Shown one piece after another: positions 1-11,140 of a stretch of 64,000 nt of DNA (the stretch's first letter is position 1; each line of letters opens with the position of its first letter). Source of the stretch: Paguma larvata. Lineage: Eukaryota; Chordata; Mammalia; Carnivora; Viverridae. The stretch lies in NCBI GenBank assembly GCA_030068075.1, contig CM057839.1, positions 56,138,960-56,202,959 on the forward strand. Direction: 5' to 3'. Below the pieces are notes generated by a model that was not told the origin of the DNA, ran no database searches, and saw nothing but the letters and a program-made list of their open reading frames with translations. The position numbers and the translations under genes were made by a program.

Positions 1-2640
1 GCAATTTTATCAATTCATTTATTATTTCCAGTACTTTTTTTGGTGGCGTCTTTAGGATTTTCTATGTATAGGTGTCATGTCATCTACAAATACTGGCAGT
101 TTAACTTCTTTTCTTATCCATATGGATGCTTCTAATTTATTTGTCTGGTCTGATTGCTATGGCTAGGACTTTTTATTTTTTAATAAAAGTGGTAACAGTG
201 GACATCCTTTTCTTGATTTTAGAGATAAAATTCAGAGTTTTCACCAGTGGGTATGTTCGCTGTGGGTGTTTCATATATGGCCTTAATCATGTTGAGGTGT
301 TTCCTCTAAACTTTGTTGAGAGTTTTTATCATGAATGGATGATGAACATTGTCAAATGTTTTTCTGCATGTATTGAGATGATCATATAATTTTTATTCTT
401 TGTTTTGTTGATGTGGTATATCACATTGTTTTGTAAATTGTGACCATTAATCTGAGCATTTCTGAAATGAAGCCCACTTGATCATGGTGAATGATTCTTT
501 CAATGTATTATTGAATGTAGTTTGCTAATATCTTGAGGATTTTTGCACCAGGGATATTGACTTGCAGTTTTGTTTCGGTGTTTTGGGGAGTTTTTTGGTA
601 TTTTATTGTTTTTGCAGTGTCTTTTGTTTTGTTTCGTTTTGTTTTCAATGTCTTTGGTATCAGAGTACTTGGAAGATTCCCTGACTCTTCTATTTTCTTG
701 GAGTACTTTGAGTTGGATAAGTATTAACTCTTCTTTAAATGTTTGCTAGAATTAACTTGTGAATCCATCTGGCCCTGAATTTTTTGGGGAGGGTAGTTTT
801 TTAATAACTGATTCCATTTCATTACTAGTACTCTATTCAAATTTCTATTTCTTCCTCATTCCGTTTAGAAGATGGAATGTTTCTAGGAATGTGTCCATTT
901 CTTCTAGGTTGGCTAATCTGTTGGCATGTCATTTTTCTAGGATTCTCTTACAACCCTTTGTATTTTTGTGGTGTCAGTTGTTACTTCTCTCTTGTTTCTG
1001 ATTTTATTTATTTGGGTCCTTTCTCTTTTTTTCTTGGTGAGTCTGGCTAAGGGTTATCAATTTTATTTATCTTTTCAAAGAACCAGCTCTTAGTTTCATT
1101 GATCTATTGCTTTTTTAGACTCCAAATCATTTATTTCTTCTCCGATCATTATTATTTTTTTCCGTCTACTTGCCTTCCTTCTACGTACATCATTTAGGTG
1201 TAAGTTTAGATGATTTATTTAAGCTTTTCCTTGTTTCTTAAAGTAGGCTGTGTCACTATATATTTCCCTCTTAGAATTGCTTTCACTGAGTCCCAAAGAT
1301 TTTGGACCATTGTGTTTTCCTGTCCATTTGTTTCCATTTGGTGTTTTTTATTATTATTATTACTTCTTGATTGCTTCATGGGCCCATTTGTAGTTGACTA
1401 TCATGTTTAGCCTCCATGGCTTTGTGTTTTTTCCATTTTTTTCTTTTACTATCTCTTTTTATTTAAATTCAAGTTAGTTAACATATGTAGTGTAGTATAG
1501 TATTGGTTTCAGGAGTAGAACTTAGTGATTCATCACTGTCACTTACATATAACACCCAGTGATCATCCCATCAAGTGCCCTTCTTAATGCCCATCACCCA
1601 TTTAGCCCATCCCCCCAACAACTTCTCTCCAGCAACCCTGTTTGTTCTCTGTATTTAAGAGTCTCTTTTGGTTTGCCTCTCTCTGTTTTTATCTTATTTT
1701 TCTTTTCTTTCCCTATGTTAATCTGTTTTGTTTCTTAAATTCTATATATGAGTGAAATCGTATGATACTTGTCTTTTTCTTACTGACTTATTTCACTTAG
1801 CATAATACACTCTAGTTCCATCCAGTTTTTCTTGTGATTGATTTCTAATTTCATATCATTGTGGTCAGAAAAGATGTATGGTATTATTTCAATCTTAAAT
1901 TTCTAGACACTTGTTTTGTTACTTAGCATGGGATCCGCTCTGGAAAATGTCCCATGTGCACTTGAAAAGAATGGGTATTCTGTTGTGTTTGGATGGAATG
2001 TTCTAAATATGTCTCTTTGGTCTTACATGTCATTCAAAGACACTGTTTCCTTGTTGATTTTCTACTTGAATGATCTATCCATTGATGTAAGCGGGATGTT
2101 AAAGTCCCCTGCTCCTATTGTACTGTCATCAATTTCTCTCTTCATCTCCATTAATAATTTCCTTTATGTATTTAGGTGCCAGTGTTGGGTATATAGTCAT
2201 TTAAAATTGTTAAATCCTCTTGTTGGATTGATTTCCTTTATCATTATGAAATGCCCTCTTTTTTCCTTGTTACGGTCTTTGTTTTAAAGTCTATGTTATC
2301 TAAGTATTGCTACCTCAATTTTTTTTTTGCTTCCATTTTCATGGTAAATATTTTTCCATACTTTCACTTTTAGTCTGTATGCGTCTTTAGGTTGAATTGA
2401 GTCTCCTGTAGGCAGCATACAAATGGGCCTTATATTTTTACTCATTCCACCAACTCATGTCTGTTGAATGGAGCATTTAGATCACTTACATTTAAAGTAA
2501 TTATTGATTAGGTGTGTACTTATATGTATTTTGTTTTGTTTTTGTAGTTCTTCTCTGTTCCTTTTCTCTTGTTCTCTTTGAGTGGGATGAATTTCTGTAG
2601 TGTTATGTTTGGCTTTCTTTCTTTCCTAATTCTCCTAAAT
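1..2640 (-). pseudogene. L1 ORF2 remnant (reverse transcriptase and endonuclease)
   Basis: Degenerate L1 ORF2, read right to left: endonuclease domain about 2640-1839, then, after the nested L1 fragment, the linker and reverse-transcriptase fingers and palm from about 1431 to 1. Intact L1 ORF2 is about 1,275 residues and supplies target nicking and reverse transcription at the chromosome. Here no open frame exceeds about 120 codons in the relevant phase, so it cannot make a working protein. Assignment rests on recognisable ORF2 sequence blocks, not on an open frame. Confidence 0.8.
1435..1838 (-). mobile_element. Nested L1 3'UTR fragment (carnivore L1), minus strand
   Basis: A 5'-truncated L1 tail lying inside the ORF2 of the surrounding L1. 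On the minus strand it ends with the carnivore L1 3' terminus (tail and TTTAAATAAAAA-type end near 1462-1475, reading as poly-T on the plus strand). The block from 1500 to 1830 is the antisense of the 3'UTR seen in sense orientation at 18750-19060. The host L1 sequence resumes at about 1839. A target duplication is not clear; short T-rich sequence is present on both sides. Confidence 0.75.
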
Positions 2641-2689
2641 TTAAAGGAATGGCCTTGTGTTTGGTCATTCCTCATGTAGACTGTGTGTG

Positions 2690-3620
2690 TTTAGTGGCTT
2701 TTCCTTGCTGGCTAGAGTTGTGGCTGGTGTGCAGGTCTTGAGATTTACAGGTAATGGATACCATGTCAGGATAGCTAACACTGAATTCAGTGCAGGCTAG
2801 GGTGTACCAGGGTCCTATGTACTGAGGGCACCTTAGCAGGACAGGTGAAACTGAAATAAGTACAAACTGGGGTGTCCCAGTGTGCTCTGTGGATGAGGTG
2901 CCTTGACAGGGTAGCTGATGCTTAGGCAGAGGGTTCCCTGGCAGTAGAGCTGTACCGAAAGTGGGTGTGCTACCTGGGGGGACCCAGTCATGGGCAGAGG
3001 GCACCTTGGCATGATAGCTGAAATGGGTATAAACTAGGGGTATTCCAGGATTCTCCATACAGAGGGTGCCCTTAAAGGGTTGACTGGAACCAACATGGGC
3101 ACAAGTCAGAAGGTCTTGGAGCACTCTGCACAGACAGCTAAAACTAAAATGGGTACAGTCTGGTATGAATTGTGGGATGTCCACACAAAATGTGCCCTGG
3201 CAGGAAAGCTCAAGTGGTTGTTACCCAGGTTATTCTTGATATCTCTCCTCTGAGCGTGACACGGAAGGACAGGTAAAGCTGCACGGGGTGCAAGCAATGG
3301 TGTCTTAAGGTGCTCAGTGCAGGGGGTGCACCACATAGGGCATACCCAAGCAGGAATGCTGGCCCCAAAACATGTCAGCTGGGAGGTTCCAAAGTGCTCT
3401 GTACCATGGGTGCCATAGCAAAGCATCTGAACTCAAAGTGTTGTGGGCCCAGAGTGTTCCAGTATGCTTTGCACCTGTGTCACCTTGGCACAAAGGCTGG
3501 GGCTGTAGTGAGCACTAACCAAGAGTGTCCTGGTGTGTACCACCCTGTGACCACCTTGATGAGATGGCTGAGACTGCTATGGGCTAGAGTACTAGGGCTC
3601 ACTGAGGCAGCAGTCCAGTT
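2690..3620 (-). repeat. L1 5'UTR tandem array, about 70-bp units (antisense)
   Basis: Imperfect tandem units in the 5'UTR of the 1-4110 L1. The core reads on the plus strand as a GGCACCTTGGCAGGATAGCT-like motif. Cores lie at about 2835, 2905 (70 apart), 2940, 3008 and 3073, with some units shortened. Units are GC-richer than the flanks and lack stops, which explains the long but meaningless open frames on both strands here. The same array occurs in sense orientation at 29560-30680 and 44970-45530. Confidence 0.8.
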
Positions 3621-4110
3621 AGGATACCCAGACTGTACACTGGTCTCTGCTTTCAAGATAAGGGAGGGTGGGGAGCACAGACCATGTAGGTCAGCCCTTT
3701 CTACCCAGAGAGCTTTCCATGAGCTCCTCCCCCTCTTCACAGTTGGGCTCTTTTATATGTTAGCTGTTCTTTTAAACTAAGACTTTTTATAGGGAAAAAA
3801 AAAGTTTAAAAAAAGTGGTTTTTTCTGTGCCACAGAGTGACCAGGGCTGGTACGGGTTTATAGACCCAGACAGAGCTCACTGAGGCAAGCTCTTTAAGGC
3901 AGCTAGACCAGAAATGTAAACCCTGTTCTTCCCCAGTCCTTCTGACCCCAAGAGTGTTCCTGCAGTTCCTCCAACATTTGGCAGAGTTATAGTGCTGGCT
4001 CTTTTATAAGCTAATTGCTGTTTTAAACCATGGCTGGTTTTCTGTGCCCAAGGACAGAGGAATTTATTCCCTATCCCTCAATACTACCCTTCTCCCCATC
4101 CCACTGTGAT
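3620..4110 (-). promoter_or_regulatory. L1 5'UTR monomers with TATA-like motifs (antisense)
   Basis: The antisense of TATAAAAG-like motifs falls at about 3749 and 4003, roughly 253 bp apart. Each sits in a similar context: antisense of a GCATATAAAAG-type motif next to a CTTTTAAAC-type motif. This matches the roughly 245-bp spacing measured in the L1 at 43650. It is inferred to be the upstream, promoter-bearing part of the L1 5'UTR. Promoter activity is not shown by sequence alone. Confidence 0.55.
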
Positions 4111-4690
4111 TCACAGAGATATATGCCATCTACTTTGTGGTCCTAAGCCAAGAGACCAGCTAGCAAGGAAGAGAGTCATCATCCTAATAGGGGTGATAGA
4201 CTGTGACTGTCATAGGAGTTCTGAGGCCACACAGTAGGGACAGATATCAGATACCCAAGTAATCCACTGATATATGTCCAAATATTCCTTGCCCAGCATT
4301 AACAGTAAATAGACCAGTATAGCAGTCATATCATGAGACAGGTATGGTGGCCAGAGGCTTACACCTTTCAGGGATAAAGGTCTGTGTCACCCTAGTGGGT
4401 ATGTCACCTAGGAGAGGTGAGGTCCTAGCCAAAGGTGAGGGGAAAAAGTAACAGAGGTAGAGGTGGAGAGTATCAGTACAGCCTGAATCTAGCTGCAGAA
4501 CCAGGAGATTAAGTTCTGAGTACCCACCCTGTCTAAGTCTTCTCAGAGAAAGAGATGTACCAGAATCATAGAGGAGCAGTTCTCAGATAGGGCAGCCTTA
4601 TTATATACGAAGCAAGTGGATATGAGCAGCATAAGGAGGAGGCTCTAGTGGATGGTGTAGTATGCCACCCAGACTCTCTCTTCAGAACCA
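4110..4690. other. Unassigned stretch
   Basis: No open frame of interest and no repeat family that I can name. The sequence is purine-rich in places and has the decayed look of an old retroviral internal region, but nothing specific supports that. Confidence 0.3.
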
Positions 4691-5085
4691 GTGTTCATAT
4701 TGCCAGCTATTAAAAGTATTGACAGCTGATGGCTCACAGCTGAGCTGAGGAATTGTTATCAATTCAAGGTTATCAATCTTGGGTAAGCCTTACCCAAGAT
4801 TACATCCCCTCTTTGGGAGCAGTCCGCATCCCAATGGCTGGTTGATGTAGGAGACATAGGTTTGTCCCCTTGCCTCATGTGACCTCAACTCTGGCCATCC
4901 CAATTCCAGTGCTCTCCATAGGGTCACCTAAGGTCTCTGTTGCAGCTCAACTTGTCCCCCTGTTCAGTTCTGCTCCCACCCACCCCCAGTGGACATTCCT
5001 GGGAGCACTGTCCAACAAACTTCTTGCACAAACATTTCCACTCAGAGTTCTTTCCCAGGGAACCCAGGCCAGCAAATATATGTGG
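4690..5085 (+). mobile_element. Candidate ancient solo LTR
   Basis: The right part resembles the R-U5 end of old mammalian LTRs: a degenerate polyadenylation region (CAACAAAC) near 5010, followed by a CTTGCACAAAC-type stretch and ending near CCCAGGGAACCCAGG. No open frame. Family not named. An 11-bp-arm inverted repeat lies at 4776-4800. Confidence 0.35.
4776..4800. repeat. Inverted repeat, 11-bp arms
   Basis: ATCTTGGGTAA and TTACCCAAGAT around a 3-base GCC loop, inside a candidate ancient LTR. Confidence 0.85.
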
Positions 5086-5215
5086 TTACAATTCATCTGG
5101 CCTCTGTTTTCACAGGAAATGAGGGAATAATAACAATTTCTATCTCATCATATTGTTGTAAGAGTCAACAAGCAAAGTTAGTGAAAGAGCTATGCAAATT
5201 TTAAGGTGCAATATA
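5085..5215 (+). repeat. MIR SINE fragment
   Basis: Diverged match to the MIR core and 3' half: a CTCTGTTTTCACAGGAAATG segment, then an ATAATAAC segment and a TGTTGTAAGAGTCAA segment in the order of the MIR consensus. Old and inactive. The plus orientation follows from that order. Confidence 0.7.
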
Positions 5216-5251
5216 AGTTTAAAATGGTATTATAATAATTAGTATCATTGC

Positions 5252-5409
5252 CCGGGTAGCTCAGTCAGTTAAGCATCTGATTCCTGATTTCGACTCAGGT
5301 CATGATCTCATGGTTAATGGCATCAAGCCTTACATCAGGCTCCAAACTGGGCATGAAGCCTGCTTAAGATTTTCTGTCACCCTCTCTGAAAAAAAAAAAG
5401 TAATAATAG
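5252..5409 (+). mobile_element. CAN-SINE (tRNA-derived), plus strand, with TSD
   Basis: The tRNA-related head (GTAGCTCAGTCAGTTAAGCA, a Pol III box A region) is followed by a box-B-like region, a short body and a poly-A run at 5389-5399. A 19-base target duplication, TAATAATTAGTATCATTGC, lies at 5233-5251 and 5410-5428 with no mismatch. The body is diverged, yet the duplication is perfect. No coding capacity; moved by L1 enzymes. Confidence 0.93.
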
Positions 5410-5428
5410 TAATAATTAGTATCATTGC

Positions 5429-6227
5429 TACCTTCTTGGTCACAGGATGTCTTCACCAAAGAGAGATTAATGGTCTTGCCATGCTTGTCCTCAAAGAAAT
5501 TTTTAACATAACATTAGTAAATACCTTATAGCCTAATATTCTGAACTTGGTCTCTAGCTCCAGACAAATCTTTATCTCTATTTTATTGAATAAAGATACT
5601 AGTGATTGTAGACTATGACATAATGCTTTTTATCTCTGAAACATTTTATGTTAGAATTAATGAAAGAGTTACTTTAATTTTAATTAGCCATAGATTTTTG
5701 TCATGTATCACTTCTATGTTTATGTTGTATAAAAGAAATTGGTTAATGTGTTTCTAAAACTTGTTCACATGTGAAATATGACTCTTCTGAAGAGAGTCAT
5801 GTTAGAGTCATGAATGTCCATGGTTTTCCACACCATATCATCCTGTGATCATCAGTGTATTGAGAGCATGAACATTGCTGCACTTTGTAAGAAAATTCAC
5901 AGAAACAAAAGACAAAAACACAGTGTTGCCAGTTCTGCAGAGATAGCTTACTTTTAACTTAAGCTTTGGGAATGATGCTAAATCTGTCTGATATGCCTCC
6001 TTTCTCACCACCTCCACAACTATTTGCTTCATGGGAGTTACAAATCCCACTATCCTGTCTGGGATTTTCTTCCCTAAACTTGGCACACGTTCTGCAAGTT
6101 TTCAACTCGGCACTGTTGACGTTTATGACCAGACAATAAAAACTGTCATGACTGCAGCTGGCTAGAGCAGTTGTAAGATTCCACCAATTTGAAGATGCAG
6201 CATGATATCTAAGAAAATAAAATATAA
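5429..6227. other. Mostly unique sequence
   Basis: AT-rich DNA with no recognised repeat. An 82-codon minus-strand open frame at 5838-6086 has no family I can identify and no supporting splice or initiation context, so I do not call it a gene. A small hairpin (ATGACTCT and AGAGTCAT arms) lies near 5777-5799. Confidence 0.4.
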
Positions 6228-6400
6228 AATTGTTTGCCTCAGAATCAATGTAAAGCTGTTTCCTTTTAGTTTATGTAATAAGACAATGGTATCTGCCTCA
6301 TATGGATGTTGTAAGGGCTAAGTAAGAAGTCCAGAGGGGGTGGTTAGCAAATATATAGAGCATTTAATAAGTGATATTTGCTATTACTGTTGTTAAAAAT
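6228..6400 (+). repeat. MIR SINE
   Basis: Recognised from the order TTGCCTCAG, then AATGGTATCTGCCTCATA, then a GTTGTAAGGGCTAAG segment, then a GCATTTAATAAGTG segment: the MIR core followed by its 3' tail. Diverged, with small indels. Confidence 0.75.
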
Positions 6401-6877
6401 TATTGGTTAACCTCAGCTGAAAGACGGTTGTCCATCAGTACCATGTATTGGTAAACTAATGATTAGTAGCTGAAAATTGTTACCTAATGACTGATTTTTA
6501 TCTCTCTTATGAGTTCTTAGGGTCTGATTTCTCTAATTTTGTTTCATCCCTAATATAACACTCTTCCTCTACCAGGCCTGAAATTCTTACCATTCTAAGG
6601 AAAACAATGAAAATAAAGGGAACAAGTCTAGAAGACCAACACACAGAGAGGTGCCCAACAGAGGTCTCACATTAGCTAGCATTAATCCATCAATAAGATC
6701 AATATTCTCCTAGAGTATTAAGGGAAATTCAAACTAAGAATATGTGTTTTTTTGAGAGCTAAATTTAAATTTCTGTACCATTACACATAAAATTTTTATA
6801 CCAAAGATAGAGCCTTGAAGAATATTAAAATCATCATATTACATGATCCTATTATTGATTTAAAAAATATAGTTGCC

Positions 6878-7039
6878 TAGAGTACCTGTGTGACTCAGTT
6901 GAGCATCTGAGTCTTGATTTCAGCTCAGGTCGTGATCTCATGGTTTCTGAATCAGGTACTGCATTGGGTTCCACACTGACAGCAGGGAGCCTGTTTGGGA
7001 TTCTCTCCCTACCTCTCTGCCCTCTTTCTCAAAATGAAT
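6878..7039 (+). mobile_element. CAN-SINE, plus strand, with TSD
   Basis: A diverged carnivore tRNA-derived SINE: TGACTCAGTTGAGCATCTGA head, GATTTCAGCTCAGGTCGTGA middle, and a pyrimidine-rich 3' body. The flanking duplication AAAAAATATAGTTGCC (about 6862-6877) recurs as AAAAAATATAGTTACC (7040-7055), one mismatch in 16. Head sequence decay suggests an older insertion than the copy at 52168. Confidence 0.9.
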
Positions 7040-7055
7040 AAAAAATATAGTTACC

Positions 7056-10000
7056 AAATATGTATGTGTTCCAAAGAAGAGGAGAAAAATCTCTTGGAAC
7101 TATAGCTACAGTCCACGACCACTGATATTCATATTATTTACAGAAGCCAGAAAATTGTGGGTTTTGTTATGTCTATCCTATCACTCCAAAGCCTCTTTCT
7201 TCCTTAGACATTTCCTATCCTTCCTCTCAAAGATTGCAAACCTTCCAGCAGTCATTTTTACTAATAATCAGGGCTACAGATCAGGAAACACAAACACTAA
7301 GAAACATGCATAGAGTGAGGAAATACCATCTCTTTCCAGACTCAGAACTAAGCATATACAAAATCCAAATTTTACATCGCACAAATAGGATTTTGTAGAT
7401 GACCATATATACCAAACACTACATAGAATATCAGATTCATTTGCCATATATAGGATGACACTTGTCAGTTGCACAAGATTTCATGTCATACTCATGCATA
7501 TGAGCTGTGATTACAAAATTATGAGACAGATTCCATAAAACATGCATGAAAATAGGAACATACATGCACCAATATGAATATATTTACATTACCTTGGATC
7601 CAAATCCCACATTTGCTTATTACCAAATGGCATAAGACATGTTGTGAGAGTTGCTTCCTCTCCCTAATCCTGTCACCTATCATATCCAGCAGTAGAAAAT
7701 ATGCAATTCCTGAGCTATCAGAGAACCATCTAACCTCTTCCTACTGTCATATTCTGTTCTATTTCTGCACACAATTTAAAAGGAAGGAAGTCATGAGTTG
7801 GAATGTGTCAAAAGTAGTTTGGTTAATACTTGATATTTACCAAATCTGTAATATTAGAGACCCAGTAGAAGGCCCAATTAGCACCTGACTGGTGCTGGAA
7901 ATAGCCTACAAAGTCAGTGCGACTGACTCCACGATATTCATTATATGCTCAAAGAATTACTTTGCCTGAATAAATTCCACATGCAATGTAAGGGCCTGGT
8001 TCATGGAACAGGCTCAAGCTTACAGAACTGGCTCTGCAAATAGGCCACTCAAGAAATTGGCTTACCAGTAATAGATGGCTAAAATTGGTCTGAACGGCTG
8101 GCCTTTAAATACCCAAAGAGAGAAAATGAAACTTGAATTACCCAGTTAGTCTGAAAGAAAAAAGGGAAAAAACTGTGAATTATGATATTACTCATAGAAA
8201 AGCACATTAGTCACGAGGGTGACTCAGAAGAGGTGCAGTAGAGAGCACAACTCTGGCCTGAGAAGTAAAAGGGTCATTTAAAGGCAGATGCTGCTACCGC
8301 AGCCAGATGGAGATTAGCATGCCAGATGGAAAAGGGGGAAATCAAGCAGAGCTTTACTGGAATTTGAAATTACTTCCATTACAAAGTGCCCATTTCTTTC
8401 ACTGGCCCTGACTTATACAGGCCTGTTCCATTCATTTAGACTCGGATTTAGAAACTTAGATTTGGATGAGGTCACCGAGAAAGAGTATAAGGAAATGGGA
8501 CCATCTTATTGCAATTCTCCAAAAATTAAAATGATAATATTTGAAGAATTTAAACTATTTCTTCAGAGTGCTTTGGCCATAAAGGATATCATCTTGTCCC
8601 CGTGAGTTGTAGCTTGAAAGCATGTTATTCATATAATACTACCTTTAATCCTTGCAAGCAATTCTCCTTAAGACAAGCATTCTTTTAAAGAAACACTCTT
8701 CATCTCCCTGGATATCCATAAAGAAGAGCTTTATCCAAGCTCCAGGTTGCACTTCCCCAGCTCTATCTGTCTGTGTGAAGAGTTAATGATAGGGTATTCT
8801 CTCTCTCACTCTCTCCATGGGGCTTCATCACGTTCTTCTCAGCATCAGTGCAGTGGGGCATAGTCTGCAGTAATTATAGTTCCACACCCAGGGCTAGATA
8901 AAGGGTCACAATTCTTGGTGATTCCATTGTCTTGATGCTTGTTGCATGTCCAGTATCTGAGCAAGAGTTTCAAATGGATTTGAAAGAAATACAGCAGGAA
9001 AGGCCCAGTTTGGTTATGTTGGACAGTTGAAAAAGCCCTCCTCCCTCAAGTGGAAAGTCAGGGCAGAAGCTTGACAGCTTTCAGATTCTACATGAAGTGC
9101 TGATTCTGCACCCATTAGTACTGCAGATGCACAGAAGAAGGAAAACCCTATCTTTCCCTGTACAGCTTGGAAGGACATCTGAAATGTCACTGGGAGAAAC
9201 AAACGAACCAAAGACACCTCTCAGAAAGCATAAGCACTCTTTTCAAAGAAAAGGGCTAACGACAAGTTCTAAGGGCTCCGAAGACCTGGCAGAAAACATA
9301 CACAGGGGATGTGGGCTCACCATGATACAGTTTAGAGGGTTGGGGACGGTGGCAAATGGAGATCCCATGTGTATTTACAGGGGACCTCCACTTGCCAGGC
9401 CAATAGTTGCCATCCACAGTGTTATGGAATATTCTGCCTTTTTCAGAGATGCCAGACATGAAAAGGTGTGTGTTGACAATGAATCCAGACAATATTTAAT
9501 TATTCCACAGTCCAAATAAAAATATCTGTGCCCCAACCTAGCCCATCAGCCTCTAGTTTGTCACCTTAGGAGTTTCTAAAAGTAAAAAATATATACAAAA
9601 AATAGATTAAGGAAACAAAAAATACAAACAGTGGTATCATAGTTAGATATGTCATCTGTTTCCTTCCCCAGGCCCGCAAAGATGGACATATTTATTGAGA
9701 TATTTGCTAGCTGCCATATCAGGTAAGGTTTGAAATCTTTTGTGACTTAACACAATGAAAACACAGTGAAATGACATAAAATAAAAACAACACAATTATT
9801 TCTTACTCACCTGACAGTTTACTTTGGTGTTCTCTGTGTGGGAGGCAGGCAGGGCGTAGGGAGGGATGGAAGGTGCTCTCTAGTAGACTTCTTTCGGAGG
9901 GCCTGCTGTCTTCACCACATGATTGTCTAGGTTGCTCTGAGGAGAGAGACTGAGACCTTGTCTCCATTCAACCAGTCAGGAGGGGAAGGGGGATTGATCT

Positions 10001-10904
10001 TGAAAGGAAGTTTCTATAGGCCACTCATAGAAGCGATATACGTTACTTCCATCCATCTTCCATTGGCCAGAATTAAGTCCTATGACTGCAAGTATAATGG
10101 AAAATGTTGGTTGTATCTCAAAAAATAATAAGGAAACTGGTTTGAAGAATATATATATCTGCCACTACTGGTAGCAAACTGGGTTTTCTCTCACTCTCAT
10201 CCCTATTTGTTGCTGTGAACCTTCACTCAGAATCTTACCCACTCACTTCCGCAAGTTTTGTCTTTCCATAATTAATCACAATATAATTATCTAAATTATC
10301 AAAGTCTGTTGTGCTGTGACATCACTTCCTTCACATTCATGATTATGATTTAAAGCTTCCTAAGAATATTCATGCTTCCTTTGCTCCAAACCATGGCATT
10401 CTGACTCCATCAAGTTTTCCAATCCTGGGCCATGTGTAACAAGCAGATGGCACCTTATGGTCACCCTAGCACAATATCAGTTCAGGCGTTCTGGGCTTAC
10501 TCATGAATACCTCATTAACCTGAGGCTGATTTTTCACTGCAACTGGAAGCCTTAGAGGTAGAAGCTTTAGGCAATTCATCCCATGGCATTATCTTTTGCT
10601 ATGTGGTCCTCCGCTTTATCCACACAGTGTGATAGCAATTACCTTCTAGAGTTGATACTACAGGAAGATGCCTAGAACCATGGCCTCTCAAGACTGAGGC
10701 ACTCTGAATCCTTCACTGCTAGGAATGTTGGGCTCATAGCTGCATCTTTCTCCAGGAATCACCCTCACCAAAGGAAGGTGCCTCACCCCAAATTAAACCC
10801 CCTCCCTGCAGTATGAATGAGGATTCAGCATGAATGTAACAATACCTCACATTGACAGCATCTTGATTCCTCTTATCATTTGGTTCTATTTATATAAATA
10901 TGAA
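7056..10904. other. Long low-repeat stretch, no gene recognised
   Basis: About 3.8 kb without any repeat I can name with confidence. A 140-codon plus-strand frame (9097-9519) and a 104-codon frame (7574-7888) are present, but lengths like these are expected by chance in sequence of this size, and neither resembles a known family. Nothing resembling a splice-flanked exon was found. Confidence 0.4.
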
Positions 10905-11140
10905 TCAATGGATAAATGTGTGTGTGTACAATGTACTGATCATTTCTTAATGCCAGGCACGGTTCCAAGTGCTTTTCTTATACTAACTCCCTTAATATTC
11001 AAAACAACACTATGAATGTGGTGCTATTATCATCCCTATTTCTGAATAAGGAAACTGAGTTAATTACCCATATTATAAAGCAATAATTGAGAAAGCCAGG
11101 ATTTAACCCTGACCCAAGGACTCACACAATCAGGTAAGAA
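10905..11140 (-). repeat. MIR SINE, near full length
   Basis: The minus-strand MIR is recognised from plus-strand text in reverse order: AATGCCAGGCACGGTTCCAA, then a CAAAACAACACTATGA segment, then AAGGAAACTGAG, then GAAAGCCAGGATTTAACCCT. It is one of the better-preserved MIRs here. Confidence 0.85.

Larger units (their letters stand above)
1..4110 (-). mobile_element. L1 LINE, minus strand, cut by window start; lacks ORF1
   Basis: Read on the minus strand, this runs from a 5'UTR (about 4110 down to 2650) into the inter-ORF spacer and the ORF2 endonuclease and reverse-transcriptase regions, and continues past base 1. Blocks recognised as L1 ORF2 include the antisense of the INETKSWF stretch near 1070-1110 and of the PGPDGF stretch near 760-785. 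The 5'UTR joins the inter-ORF spacer at about 2645, so the whole of ORF1 is missing. The reading frame is broken throughout. A younger L1 3' end interrupts it at about 1435-1838. The 5' end near 4110 is approximate: matching to the other L1 5'UTRs in this window fades there. Confidence 0.85.

Noticed and set aside
2672..3780. Open frames of 170, 106, 156 and 86 codons on both strands
   Set aside because: Same array in antisense orientation; repeat structure explains the lack of stops.
5252..5330. tRNA gene
   Set aside because: The tRNA-like head with A and B boxes belongs to a CAN-SINE: it is followed by the SINE body, A-tail and target duplication. The same applies to the other nine SINE heads.
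5838..6086. 82-codon minus-strand frame containing DRIVGFV and VHAL, faintly like exostosin-family (EXTL2) sequence
   Set aside because: The shared residues are too few, the intervening sequence does not match in protein or DNA, and no A-tail or duplication marks a retrocopy. Treated as chance.
9097..9519. 140-codon plus-strand frame
   Set aside because: Several frames of this length are expected by chance in 64 kb, with no family resemblance and no exon-like context.
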